Assembly: GCA_050732395.1 (NCBI GenBank)
Contig: JBOHQX010000332.1
Coordinates: 1 to 64,000 of the forward strand
DNA: 64,000 nucleotides
Source of the DNA: JBIOXB01 sp050732395
Lineage (GTDB): Bacteria > Zhuqueibacterota > Zhuqueibacteria > Zhuqueibacterales > Zhuqueibacteraceae
Direction of reading: 5' to 3'
Made by a program: the position numbers and the translations under genes. How positions within the stretch are numbered: position 1 is the stretch's first letter; every line of letters starts with the position of its first letter. The notes below the pieces were generated by a model, which was not told the DNA's origin, ran no database searches, and saw only the letters and a list, made by a program, of their open reading frames with translations. Shown here in pieces: positions 27,862-35,260 of the stretch.

Positions 27862-27867
27862 GCAGAC

Positions 27868-27898
27868 TACACTTTACACGCTTCTCGTGTAAAGTGTA
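27868..27898 (+). terminator. 13-bp perfect hairpin after the TPR gene
   Basis: TACACTTTACACG (27868-27880) pairs exactly with CGTGTAAAGTGTA (27886-27898) around CTTCT. A T-run follows about 20 bases later (near 27921). It may attenuate transcription between the TPR gene and the tyrosine kinase gene. Confidence 0.5.
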
Positions 27899-27939
27899 AC
27901 GTGTAACGATTCTCAAACCTTTTTTTCTTCTACAAATTC

Positions 27940-28626
27940 ATGCCGAGCCAGACTTATTATTATGAGGAAACTCCGGAAGCCACGGCATTTCGCCGGCTTT
28001 ACAACAAATTGCAGTGGCAGAATGAATCTCATGGCACGAAAGTTTTCCTGATGACCAGTACTGGTATTGGCGACGGGAAAAGCACGATCTCGGCGTATTT
28101 GGCGACCGCCAGCGCCAGGTATCGCGGCACGCCAACCATTCTGATCGACTGCGACTTACGGCGGCCGGTGGTGCACAAGATGTTCGGTTTGCCCAATCGG
28201 CACGGCGTGGCAGACCTGCTGTCTCAAAACCTCGATCTGAAATCAGTACTGAAGCCTTCGGCGATTCCCAATCTGATGATCATTACTGCCGGTATCGCGA
28301 ACCAAAGTCCGGCAGATCTTCTCTCCTCCGTCCACTTGAAAGAGATGTTCAACCAGATTCGATTCTATTTCAAAATCGTGATTGTGGATGCGCCGCCAGT
28401 TCTTCCGGTGAGCGATTCTCTCCTGCTCGGCAATGAAGCCGATGGCATTTTATTCGTACTAAAAGCCGGCAGAACTCAAAAACGAATGGCGCAACGTGCT
28501 GTAGAGCTGCTCGACGATAATCGCCATAAGCTGCTTGGAACAATCATCAATAATGTCGAAGGCGCCCTGCCCTATTACTATGACCATCGTTACTATAAAT
28601 ATAATTACTATAGAAACGGCCAGTAG
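27940..28626 (+). CDS. CpsD/CapB-type BY tyrosine kinase
   Basis: This 228-residue cytoplasmic ATPase is the stand-alone type of bacterial tyrosine kinase that phosphorylates itself and cycles the EPS co-polymerase. Visible motifs are Walker A TSTGIGDGKST (39-49), Walker A' ILIDCDLRRP (67-76) and Walker B IVIVDAPP (146-153). The C-terminus is a tyrosine cluster, YYYDHRYYKYNYY, with eight Tyr in 13 residues, the usual autophosphorylation tail. Its partner should be the Wzz-type protein at 25100. A tRNA gene and a hairpin follow before the next coding gene. Confidence 0.93.
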   Translation: MPSQTYYYEETPEATAFRRLYNKLQWQNESHGTKVFLMTSTGIGDGKSTISAYLATASARYRGTPTILIDCDLRRPVVHKMFGLPNRHGVADLLSQNLDLKSVLKPSAIPNLMIITAGIANQSPADLLSSVHLKEMFNQIRFYFKIVIVDAPPVLPVSDSLLLGNEADGILFVLKAGRTQKRMAQRAVELLDDNRHKLLGTIINNVEGALPYYYDHRYYKYNYYRNGQ

Positions 28627-28685
28627 CAATACCGCGAGCGTGTATCGTAGGCGGGGCAGGGGGAGGCGTTGGCGTCGAAGAGGAT

Positions 28686-28758
28686 GGAGTGTTGGAGCAA
28701 TGGAGTGATGGAGTGACAGTGCTCTCACTACTCCAATACTCCATTAATCCATCACTCC
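28686..28758. repeat. Hairpin built from GGAGT-G/A-TTGGAGT words
   Basis: The left arm (28686-28716) is a run of GGAGTG and TGGAGTGA words, and the right arm (28725-28758) is its imperfect reverse complement. It ends 38 bases before the tRNA. It has the same style of construction as the hairpins at 1-96 and 30003-30069, but different words. Confidence 0.6.
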
Positions 28759-28796
28759 CCTACCAGTCCATCGCTACTCTCGCCTTGCCGCCACAT

Positions 28797-28870
28797 GGGC
28801 GATTAGCTCAGTTGGTCAGAGCGTTGGTGTCACAAGCCAAAGGCCGGTGGTTCGAGCCCACCATCGCCCA
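28797..28870 (+). tRNA. tRNA-Val (anticodon CAC)
   Basis: A full cloverleaf can be drawn. The acceptor stem is GGGCGAT with ATCGCCC and discriminator A. The D-stem is GCTC/GAGC. The anticodon stem is TTGGT/GCCAA with loop GTCACAA, anticodon CAC at positions 34-36 and T33. The T-arm is GGTGG-TTCGAGC-CCACC. The variable loop is five bases (AGGCC). CCA is not encoded. The loop starts with G32, which is less common, but the rest is regular. The gene lies inside the EPS locus between the tyrosine kinase and the FemAB gene. Confidence 0.9.
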
Positions 28871-28942
28871 CATATCTCGCGCTCAAGGGAGAGCAGGCAG
28901 AATGAAAATGCGTAACAGTTTCTATAATGGAGGGTGTACCCA

Positions 28943-29977
28943 ATGACCAGAGTAAGACTGCTGCAAAAGGAAGACGAAAGCCGGTGGGACATTTTTGTTG
29001 ATGCCATGGAGCATGGCACCATTTTTCACAAGCTGGCATGGAAGAGAATTATTGAATCGACCTTTCGCTACCGCTCCAGCTATCTTTTGGCAGAAGATGG
29101 TCATACAATTAGCGGCGTGCTCCCTTTATTTCACTTAAAGTCACCATTTGCCGGCAATGCCCTGATCTCCACTCCTTTTGCCGTCTACGGGGGCATCCTG
29201 GCGGCGCACCCAGAGGCGGAGCAAGCTCTACTCGACAGCTGCAAAGTGCATTCGAATAGAGTGGGTGCAACCTACGCTGAGTTGCGTCAGACTTTTGCCT
29301 GCCAAACCCCTGATTTGAAAACGCGCGATACGTTGTATTTCACCTTTCTTAAGCCTCTTCATCCGACGGCGGAGCAGAATTTTGAAAGTTTGCCACGAGA
29401 AGCCCGCCGGATGGTGCGCAAGGCCGAGAAAAATGGTCTGGTGGCGAAATTCGTAGATAACAGCGTGGACGATTTTTATGAGATTTACGCGAGCTCGGTG
29501 CACAACCTGGGCACTCCGGTCTTTCCCAAGCGCTTGTTCACAAATTGCCTGCGCGAACTGAAGAACGAGTCGGATCTCCTGCTCATCTATCACGAGAACA
29601 AGCCGGTGGCCGGTGTGCTTTCCTTTTACTATCGTAAGACCGTTCTGCCTTATTACGGCGGCTCGCTACCCGACAAGAACCATCTTGCCCCCAACAATTT
29701 CATGTACTGGACCTTGATGAAACACGCCAGCGAAAAAGGCTGTCTCTGGTTTGACTTTGGGCGCAGCAAGAACACCACAGGCGCTTTTGACTTCAAGCGA
29801 CACATGGGCTTTGAACCCACGCCGCTTCCTTATCAATATTGGATGTCGAACGGACACTCCCTGCCTGAGATTAACCCGTTGAACCCAAAATTTCGCATGG
29901 CCATAAACGTTTGGCGGCGGCTGCCATTGCGTGTGACCAAGCTATTGGGACCAAGACTGGTTAGGGCGTTTCCATAA
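28943..29977 (+). CDS. FemAB-like peptidyl/acyl transferase, XrtA-associated type
   Basis: This 344-residue protein resembles the FemAB-related, XrtA/PEP-CTERM-associated family. Members have two GNAT-like folds and are thought to transfer acyl or aminoacyl groups, by analogy with FemX. Typical blocks are LPLFHLKSPFAGNALISTPF, REARRMVRKAEKNGL, and WFDFGRSKNTTGAFDFKRHMG near the end. ATG 28943 is chosen because GGAGGG (28929-28934) lies eight bases upstream. Its neighbour in XrtA loci is usually the TIGR03087 glycosyltransferase, as here at 30623. The substrate is probably an EPS precursor, by inference. Confidence 0.85.
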   Translation: MTRVRLLQKEDESRWDIFVDAMEHGTIFHKLAWKRIIESTFRYRSSYLLAEDGHTISGVLPLFHLKSPFAGNALISTPFAVYGGILAAHPEAEQALLDSCKVHSNRVGATYAELRQTFACQTPDLKTRDTLYFTFLKPLHPTAEQNFESLPREARRMVRKAEKNGLVAKFVDNSVDDFYEIYASSVHNLGTPVFPKRLFTNCLRELKNESDLLLIYHENKPVAGVLSFYYRKTVLPYYGGSLPDKNHLAPNNFMYWTLMKHASEKGCLWFDFGRSKNTTGAFDFKRHMGFEPTPLPYQYWMSNGHSLPEINPLNPKFRMAINVWRRLPLRVTKLLGPRLVRAFP

Positions 29978-30002
29978 GCTGGAGCATACCATGACTTCCC
30001 AG

Positions 30003-30069
30003 CATTCACAATTCACCATCGGCCATTCACCATTCACAATTCTGAATTGTCAATGCTGAATTGTGAATG
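30003..30069. repeat. Hairpin built from ATTCAC-CATTCACAATTC words
   Basis: A run of CATTCACAATTC and ATTCACC words on the left (30003-30042) faces GAATTGT and GAATTGTGAATG words on the right. The best pair, CATTCACAATTC (30031-30042) with GAATTGTGAATG (30058-30069), is perfect over 12 bases. It lies between the FemAB and VanZ genes. Confidence 0.6.
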
Positions 30070-30107
30070 TGAAATTGACCCCACTATCCAAAACCACTTA
30101 GTATTTA

Positions 30108-30506
30108 ATGCCCAAGTCATTTCTCCCGGCTATATCCATTAAAGGTCGAAAACTTCCGGTCTTGGCGGCCGCATACATGATACTGATTTTCTCAGTATCA
30201 TCCATCCCGGCCAGTGATGCCTCGCTCCCCGGCAGCATCCTCATGGGGGTCGCGCCCTCGCTTCAAAGTATCTTGCATATTCCTGAGTATGGACTACTTT
30301 CGTGTCTGTGCCTTCTCTCTTTGCTCAATTGGAGCGTTGGCACCAGGCGCGCTAGCATTGTGGCGTTGTGTTTCTGTCTGATCTTTGCCGCTGCGGATGA
30401 GTGGTATCAGCATTTCATTCCAGGCAGATTCATGTCGCTCGGAGATTGGATCTATGATGCGGTGGGCGTGTTTGCGGGTCTTGCAGTCGTAAGGCGCAAA
30501 ACGTGA
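30108..30506 (+). CDS. VanZ family membrane protein
   Basis: This 132-residue protein has four hydrophobic segments and the VanZ signature near the C-terminus (ADEWYQHFIPGRFMSLGDW then YDAVGVFAG). VanZ-like domains are membrane proteins of uncertain activity; VanZ itself gives low-level teicoplanin resistance. Its position matters: in XrtA-type EPS loci the exosortase gene sits near the FemAB and TIGR03087 genes, and here a VanZ gene is in that neighbourhood. I see no exosortase Cys/Arg/His motifs in it. Confidence 0.88.
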   Translation: MPKSFLPAISIKGRKLPVLAAAYMILIFSVSSIPASDASLPGSILMGVAPSLQSILHIPEYGLLSCLCLLSLLNWSVGTRRASIVALCFCLIFAAADEWYQHFIPGRFMSLGDWIYDAVGVFAGLAVVRRKT

Positions 30507-30510
30507 GATG

Positions 30511-30580
30511 CAGAGTTCGCTGAGAATAGCCTGCAAGTTCAAATCTGCGATCTCAGCGACTCTGGGGTAAGATTTTTTTT
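30511..30580 (+). terminator. Probable intrinsic terminator after the VanZ gene
   Basis: CAGAGTTCGCTGAGA (30511-30525) pairs with TCTCAGCGACTCTG (30551-30564) with one bulged base. Eight T follow at 30573-30580 and seven more at 30583-30589. The loop is about 25 bases. It would end transcription before the glycosyltransferase gene, so the downstream genes may need their own promoter or antitermination. Confidence 0.6.
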
Positions 30581-30622
30581 GCTTTTTTTGAAAAGATTTC
30601 ACCGATTGTAGAATAATCATAC

Positions 30623-31957
30623 GTGAAGATCCTATTTTTGACGCATCGCATTCCATACCCACCCGACAAAGGTGACAAAATACGTGCGTACCACGTGCTC
30701 AAACACCTGGCAAGAAAGCATGAAGTCCATCTTGCCTGCTTGATAGACAATAAGAGGGATCTCCGTGCCGCCGAAGAGTTGCGAACACTCGTCCCGCATC
30801 TGATCTGCGTACCCTTGCGACCCTTACGGCAGCGTTTGTCAATGTTGCAGGCGTTGATCACTGACAAACCGCTTACCGTTCACTACTTTTACTCGCATGC
30901 ACTTTTCAGCCAGCTCGAAGCTCATGTCCGCCATGAGAATTTTGATGTGCTCTATGTCTATTCCTCAAATGTGGCTGACTACGTTTGGGACGTGAAATTC
31001 CCGCTGCGCGTCATTGATTTTTGCGATCTCGATTCGGAAAAATTCAAACAGTATGCCACCACCAGCCGGCCTCCCATATCGTGGCTATACCGGTTCGAAG
31101 GCAATCGACTCGCCGAGTATGAAAAAAAGGTGGCAGCACACTTCGATCACGTCATCTTCATCGGACCGCAGGAGAAACTGTTGTTTGAGCGCAACGGCTT
31201 CCATGAAAAGCTCGTGCTCATGAGCAATGGCGTCGATTTCGATCGTTACTACGGGCATGAATTGCCCGCACGCCAGCCTTCGCCGCCCGGAGGCAGACCG
31301 TATGTGCTATTCACCGGCGCGATGGATTACCTGCCCAATATTGACGCCGCCTGCTGGTTTGCGCGTGAAGTCTTTCCCAATTTGAAAACGATCATGCCGG
31401 AACTGCAGTTTTATATTGCGGGCGGCAATCCAGTACGAAAGGTTCGCAAGCTGCATCGCCCCCAGATTGGCATTTTTGTTACCGGTTATCTGGATGATTT
31501 ACGACCCTATATCAAGAGTGCCCAGGTTTTTGTCGCGCCCATGCGCATCGCACGTGGCATGCAGACCAAGATACTGGAGGCCATGGCATGCGGTGTGCCG
31601 GTGGTAACCAGCCCCGCAGCAGCACGGGGAATTGGTGCCAATACAGAAAGTGAAGTTCTCGTTGCTGAGACGGCCCCTGAATACGCACGACAAACACTAC
31701 ATCTTCTTCTGAATAAGAAACGCCGAGATCAGGTGAGAAGGCAAGCGTTTAGATTTCTGCGGAAAAACTTTAGTTGGGAAGAGAATCTTGGAGTGCTCGA
31801 TCGTCTGCTCGTAAAGAATCAACATGCGTTTCAATCTGATTCACCAAAGGAAGGGGCTGGGGAAATGGGGCAAAAAGACGTCAAACCACAAGGTTGCTTC
31901 TTTTTTCACTTCACAATGTCAAACATTTTGTTTCACTGCTTATCATGTGTGGCATAA
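30623..31957 (+). CDS. TIGR03087-type glycosyltransferase (XrtA-associated)
   Basis: This 444-residue GT-B enzyme has the family opening FLTHRIPYPPDKGDKIRAYH, then VIDFCDLDSEKFKQYA, and the donor-site region MRIARGMQTKILEAMACG. These match the sugar transferases found in XrtA/PEP-CTERM EPS loci (stp1 group). It should add a sugar to the lipid-linked EPS repeat unit on the cytoplasmic face. The start is GTG 30623 (no ATG nearby). Its last 13 bases overlap the asparagine synthetase gene, suggesting coupled translation. The C-terminal 30 residues are low in similarity and may be a read-through extension. Confidence 0.88.
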   Translation: MKILFLTHRIPYPPDKGDKIRAYHVLKHLARKHEVHLACLIDNKRDLRAAEELRTLVPHLICVPLRPLRQRLSMLQALITDKPLTVHYFYSHALFSQLEAHVRHENFDVLYVYSSNVADYVWDVKFPLRVIDFCDLDSEKFKQYATTSRPPISWLYRFEGNRLAEYEKKVAAHFDHVIFIGPQEKLLFERNGFHEKLVLMSNGVDFDRYYGHELPARQPSPPGGRPYVLFTGAMDYLPNIDAACWFAREVFPNLKTIMPELQFYIAGGNPVRKVRKLHRPQIGIFVTGYLDDLRPYIKSAQVFVAPMRIARGMQTKILEAMACGVPVVTSPAAARGIGANTESEVLVAETAPEYARQTLHLLLNKKRRDQVRRQAFRFLRKNFSWEENLGVLDRLLVKNQHAFQSDSPKEGAGEMGQKDVKPQGCFFFHFTMSNILFHCLSCVA

Positions 31958-33948
31958 CCGGAATTTTTGATTGGGGACAACAAGCCCCTGATGCTCTTGA
32001 AACGGGCAAGGACATGGTCGCCGCCTTGGCGCATCGCGGACCCGACGGGCGGGGCTTGTATATCGATGACCGGGTGACGCTCGGTCATGCGCGTCTCAGC
32101 ATCATCGACCCCAAAGGGGGACGCCAGCCTATCAGCAACGAGGATGGTTCTCTGTGGCTGATCTGCAATGGCGAGATTTACAATTATATTGAGCTCCGCG
32201 CGGAGCTTGAGGCCGGCGGCCACCGGTTCTCCACGAACAGCGACGTGGAGGTCCTCATTCATCTGTTTGAAGACTGTCGCGAAAATCTGCTCGAGCGGTT
32301 AAACGGCCAGTTCGCTTTCGCGCTCTGGGATTGCCGCCAGCACAAGCTTTTCCTGGCACGCGACCACGTCGGTATCTGCCCTTTGTATTACTTGCACAAC
32401 CAGTACTGTTTCGCTTTTGCCTCGGAGATCAAAGCGCTTCTCAAGATTCCCGGCATCGTGCTCAAGCTCAGTCGGACCGCGCTGAAGCAGGTTTTCACTT
32501 TCTGGTCGACACTGCCCGGACAAACACCGTTTCAGGATGTTTTTGAAATCAAGCCCGGGTGCTACTTATGGGTTGAATCAAATCGCGTTCAAGAGCACCG
32601 CTATTGGAGCTTGCCGTTCTCCGCGCCGGAGAACGGCTCGATTCGCAATCCTCTGGAAGCGATCGACGAGCTCACCTTCCTGCTGGAAGATGCGGTGAGG
32701 CTGCGACTGCGATCGGATGTTCCCGTCGGCGCCTATTTGAGTGGCGGCCTGGACTCCTCCATTACCACTGCGCTGGTCAAAGTCAAGAATCAAAATCGGC
32801 TCCGGACTTTTTCCATCGGTTTCGAACACGCGAAATACGACGAATCGAAGTATCAGCAACTCGTCTCAAGTCATCTGAACACGGATCATTCCAGTTTCAC
32901 CTGTGACAATAGAACCATCGGCGAGGTTTTGCCCGAAGTGGTCTGGCATGCGGAAAAACCACTCATGCGCACCGGGCCGGCGCCGCTCTTCCTGCTTTCC
33001 AAAATGGTGCGTGAGTCAGGTTTTAGAGTGGTTCTCACCGGCGAAGGGGCTGACGAATTTTTCAGCGGCTACAACATCTACAAGGAAACCAAGCTCCGCT
33101 GTTTTAACGCGCGACAGCCTGGTTCGAGAATCCGCCCGCTACTGTTCAAGCGGCTCTACCCTTATTTGAACGTGGAAAACGGCCGCACCGGCACTTTTTG
33201 GCAGGAATTCTTTCAGAAGAATCTGCTGGATACCGCTGATCCATTCTATTCGCATCGCATCCGGTGGCTGAATAATGCCTTCGTTTTGAGTTTTGTGAAT
33301 CCGGAATTCTTCGGCGCGGAGGCAGACTACGACCCCATAGAGGACCTGTCTGCTCAATTGAATGGGCATTGTGCCCTTACGCAGCTGAAACCTCTCGCCC
33401 GGGCCCACTTCCTCGAATGCCATATCTTTCTGGGAAGCTATTTGCTCTCCTCGCAAGGGGATCGAATGCTGATGAGCCACGCGGTCGAAGGCCGATTTCC
33501 CTTCTTGGACCGCCGCGTCATCGAACTTGCCAATCGGCTTTCGCCTGCGACCAAGCTTAAGGGCCTCAATGAAAAGTGGATATTAAAGCAAGCCTTTTCC
33601 AAGCTATTGCCGCCGGAGGTTACCCATCGGACGAAGCATCCCTATCGGGCGCCGATAAAAGATTCCTTCAGTGCCGCGCAACAGGTGCTGGCCGAGTATA
33701 CCACGGAGCGAATGATCGATCACGACGGCATCTTTACGAGCAAAAAGGTGGCGCTTTTGAAAAAAAAATTCGATCAGCCTGGCGCCACGGTTTCCGAGCG
33801 TGAAGAAATGGCACTGGTCGCGATCGCCACTACCGGTATGCTAACGAAGTTGTTTATCAATGAGGTAAGGCCTCGCGCGGCTGATAAAGATGCAACTTGG
33901 TGGGTGTTGGACAAGAGAACGAAATCTGGCGAGGCAACGAAAGGCTGA
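31945..33948 (+). CDS. asnB: Asparagine synthetase (glutamine-hydrolysing) family amidotransferase, copy A
   Basis: This 667-residue protein starts MCGITGIFD, so Cys2 becomes the N-terminal glutaminase nucleophile. HRGPDGRG and CNGEIYN complete the glutaminase site. The synthetase half has the ATP pyrophosphatase loop SGGLDSS (266-272) and TGEGADEFFSGYN. It can therefore form an amide from glutamine nitrogen and an ATP-activated carboxyl. In EPS loci such enzymes usually amidate sugar acids or amino-acid substituents rather than making asparagine. It overlaps the glycosyltransferase gene upstream and is followed after 5 bases by the NAD-synthase-like gene. Confidence 0.92.
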   Translation: MCGITGIFDWGQQAPDALETGKDMVAALAHRGPDGRGLYIDDRVTLGHARLSIIDPKGGRQPISNEDGSLWLICNGEIYNYIELRAELEAGGHRFSTNSDVEVLIHLFEDCRENLLERLNGQFAFALWDCRQHKLFLARDHVGICPLYYLHNQYCFAFASEIKALLKIPGIVLKLSRTALKQVFTFWSTLPGQTPFQDVFEIKPGCYLWVESNRVQEHRYWSLPFSAPENGSIRNPLEAIDELTFLLEDAVRLRLRSDVPVGAYLSGGLDSSITTALVKVKNQNRLRTFSIGFEHAKYDESKYQQLVSSHLNTDHSSFTCDNRTIGEVLPEVVWHAEKPLMRTGPAPLFLLSKMVRESGFRVVLTGEGADEFFSGYNIYKETKLRCFNARQPGSRIRPLLFKRLYPYLNVENGRTGTFWQEFFQKNLLDTADPFYSHRIRWLNNAFVLSFVNPEFFGAEADYDPIEDLSAQLNGHCALTQLKPLARAHFLECHIFLGSYLLSSQGDRMLMSHAVEGRFPFLDRRVIELANRLSPATKLKGLNEKWILKQAFSKLLPPEVTHRTKHPYRAPIKDSFSAAQQVLAEYTTERMIDHDGIFTSKKVALLKKKFDQPGATVSEREEMALVAIATTGMLTKLFINEVRPRAADKDATWWVLDKRTKSGEATKG

Positions 33949-33953
33949 AAAAC

Positions 33954-34928
33954 ATGACGGCAATGAAACGAGTAACTGATTTTGATGCGCAACATGCGAT
34001 GCATGATCTCTGCAATTGGATTCGCGAAAGTACTAGCGGCGTGCTCAAGAAACAGGGAGCGGTCGTCGGCATCAGCGGCGGGATTGACTCTTCCGTGGTC
34101 GCAGCGTTGTGTGCGAAGGCCCTGGGGGCAAAGCGGGTGGTTGGAATAGCGCTGCCCGAACGCGAGTCGAGTCCAGAGAGCCTGTCACTGGCGCACGAGC
34201 TTGCCGGCAGCCTGGGGATTCGCTTCCTTGTCGAGGACATCTCGGCAGGCCTCGAAGGCATGGGAGCCTATGCGCGCCGTGATGAAGCGGTCAAGCGCGT
34301 CTTTCCTGAGTTTCGTCAGGGGCAAAAATTCAAGATCACCCTGCAATCGAACCCCCTGGAAGCAAACATGATCAACGTCTTTCGGTTGAATCTGGTGGAC
34401 GAAAACGGCGTGGAAATCTCGAAACGATTGAAACTCGACGATTATCTGCAAGTCGTTGCCGCTTCCAACATGAAGCAGCGGCTGCGCATGACCATGCTTT
34501 ATTACCATGCCGAGCTGCGCAACTATGCCGTGGCCGGTACCGGCAACAAAAATGAGCACGGTATGGGCTTCTTTGTGAAATATGGCGATGGCGGCTCGGA
34601 TCTAATGCCTCTTGGCAACTTTTTCAAAACCCAGGTCTATAAATTGGCTGAAGTCCTGCAGATTCCACCGGCGATCATGCAGCGCGAGCCCACCACCGAC
34701 ACCTACCCAGCGGAACAAACGCAGGAGGAGTTTTTTTTCCGCCTGCCGTTTGCGACCATGGATGCCATCTGGTACTGTTTCGAACGGGGGTTTTCGGCAG
34801 GTGTCATAGCCGAACATCTCGATTTGGAAAAAGAGCAGGTGCAGAGGGTCATCGACGATCTCAAGCAAAAACAGCGTACGACCGACTATCTGCGACTGGC
34901 GCCGCTGCAGGCCAGTCTTCAGTTGTGA
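33954..34928 (+). CDS. nadE: NAD synthase-like amide-forming ATP pyrophosphatase
   Basis: This 324-residue protein has the N-type ATP pyrophosphatase fold of NAD synthase, with the PP-loop ISGGIDSS (40-47), the region NMKQRLRMTMLYYHAELRNY, and GTGNKNEHGMGFFVKYGDGG. It lacks the nitrilase-type glutaminase domain of large NadE enzymes, so it would use ammonia. It is longer than typical ammonia-dependent NadE (about 275 residues), with extra residues at 125-175. ATG 33954 lies five bases after the asnB stop. Lying between an amidotransferase and an ACP gene, it may amidate an EPS precursor instead of NAD precursor. Both readings are open. Confidence 0.85.
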   Translation: MTAMKRVTDFDAQHAMHDLCNWIRESTSGVLKKQGAVVGISGGIDSSVVAALCAKALGAKRVVGIALPERESSPESLSLAHELAGSLGIRFLVEDISAGLEGMGAYARRDEAVKRVFPEFRQGQKFKITLQSNPLEANMINVFRLNLVDENGVEISKRLKLDDYLQVVAASNMKQRLRMTMLYYHAELRNYAVAGTGNKNEHGMGFFVKYGDGGSDLMPLGNFFKTQVYKLAEVLQIPPAIMQREPTTDTYPAEQTQEEFFFRLPFATMDAIWYCFERGFSAGVIAEHLDLEKEQVQRVIDDLKQKQRTTDYLRLAPLQASLQL

Positions 34929-34986
34929 TTTCAACGAGTCCGAGCTCTCACATTTTGCATCAACTTTCAATCCTACGAGATGAAAA

Positions 34987-35238
34987 ATGACAGGCCATGA
35001 AAAGGTAAGAAATTTTATTACGGAAAATTTTCTCTTTGGCGACGGTGCGACCTTACAGGATAACGACTCGCTGCACGGCAAAGGCATCATCGACTCCACA
35101 GGGGTGTTGGCATTGATCGCGTTTTTGGAAGAGCAATTCGGCATTGTTGTCGGGGATAACGACGTCAGGCCGGAGAATCTCGACACTATCGATCGTATCG
35201 TCAAATTCATCGACACAAAGATGCCGGGATCGAACTAG
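34987..35238 (+). CDS. Acyl carrier protein, copy A
   Basis: This 83-residue protein has the four-helix ACP layout and the attachment site GIIDSTG, with Ser37 as the phosphopantetheine residue. The usual DSL is DST here. The rest (GVLALIAFLEEQFGIVV) is a typical acidic helix II. A PCP/ACP of this kind would carry an acyl or aminoacyl group as a thioester. It sits 58 bases after the NadE-like gene and 22 bases before the DUF362 gene. It is only about 30% like the second ACP (48739), by eye. Confidence 0.9.
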   Translation: MTGHEKVRNFITENFLFGDGATLQDNDSLHGKGIIDSTGVLALIAFLEEQFGIVVGDNDVRPENLDTIDRIVKFIDTKMPGSN

Positions 35239-35260
35239 GAGGCGCAAGCGGCACAGCGTA

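Noticed and set aside
28689..28946. Open frame spanning the tRNA region
   Set aside because: Its middle part is simply a translated tRNA, a frequent false gene.
30108..30506. Exosortase candidate
   Set aside because: It is a membrane protein in the right neighbourhood, but it is too short, has the VanZ signature, and lacks the exosortase Cys, Arg and His motifs.
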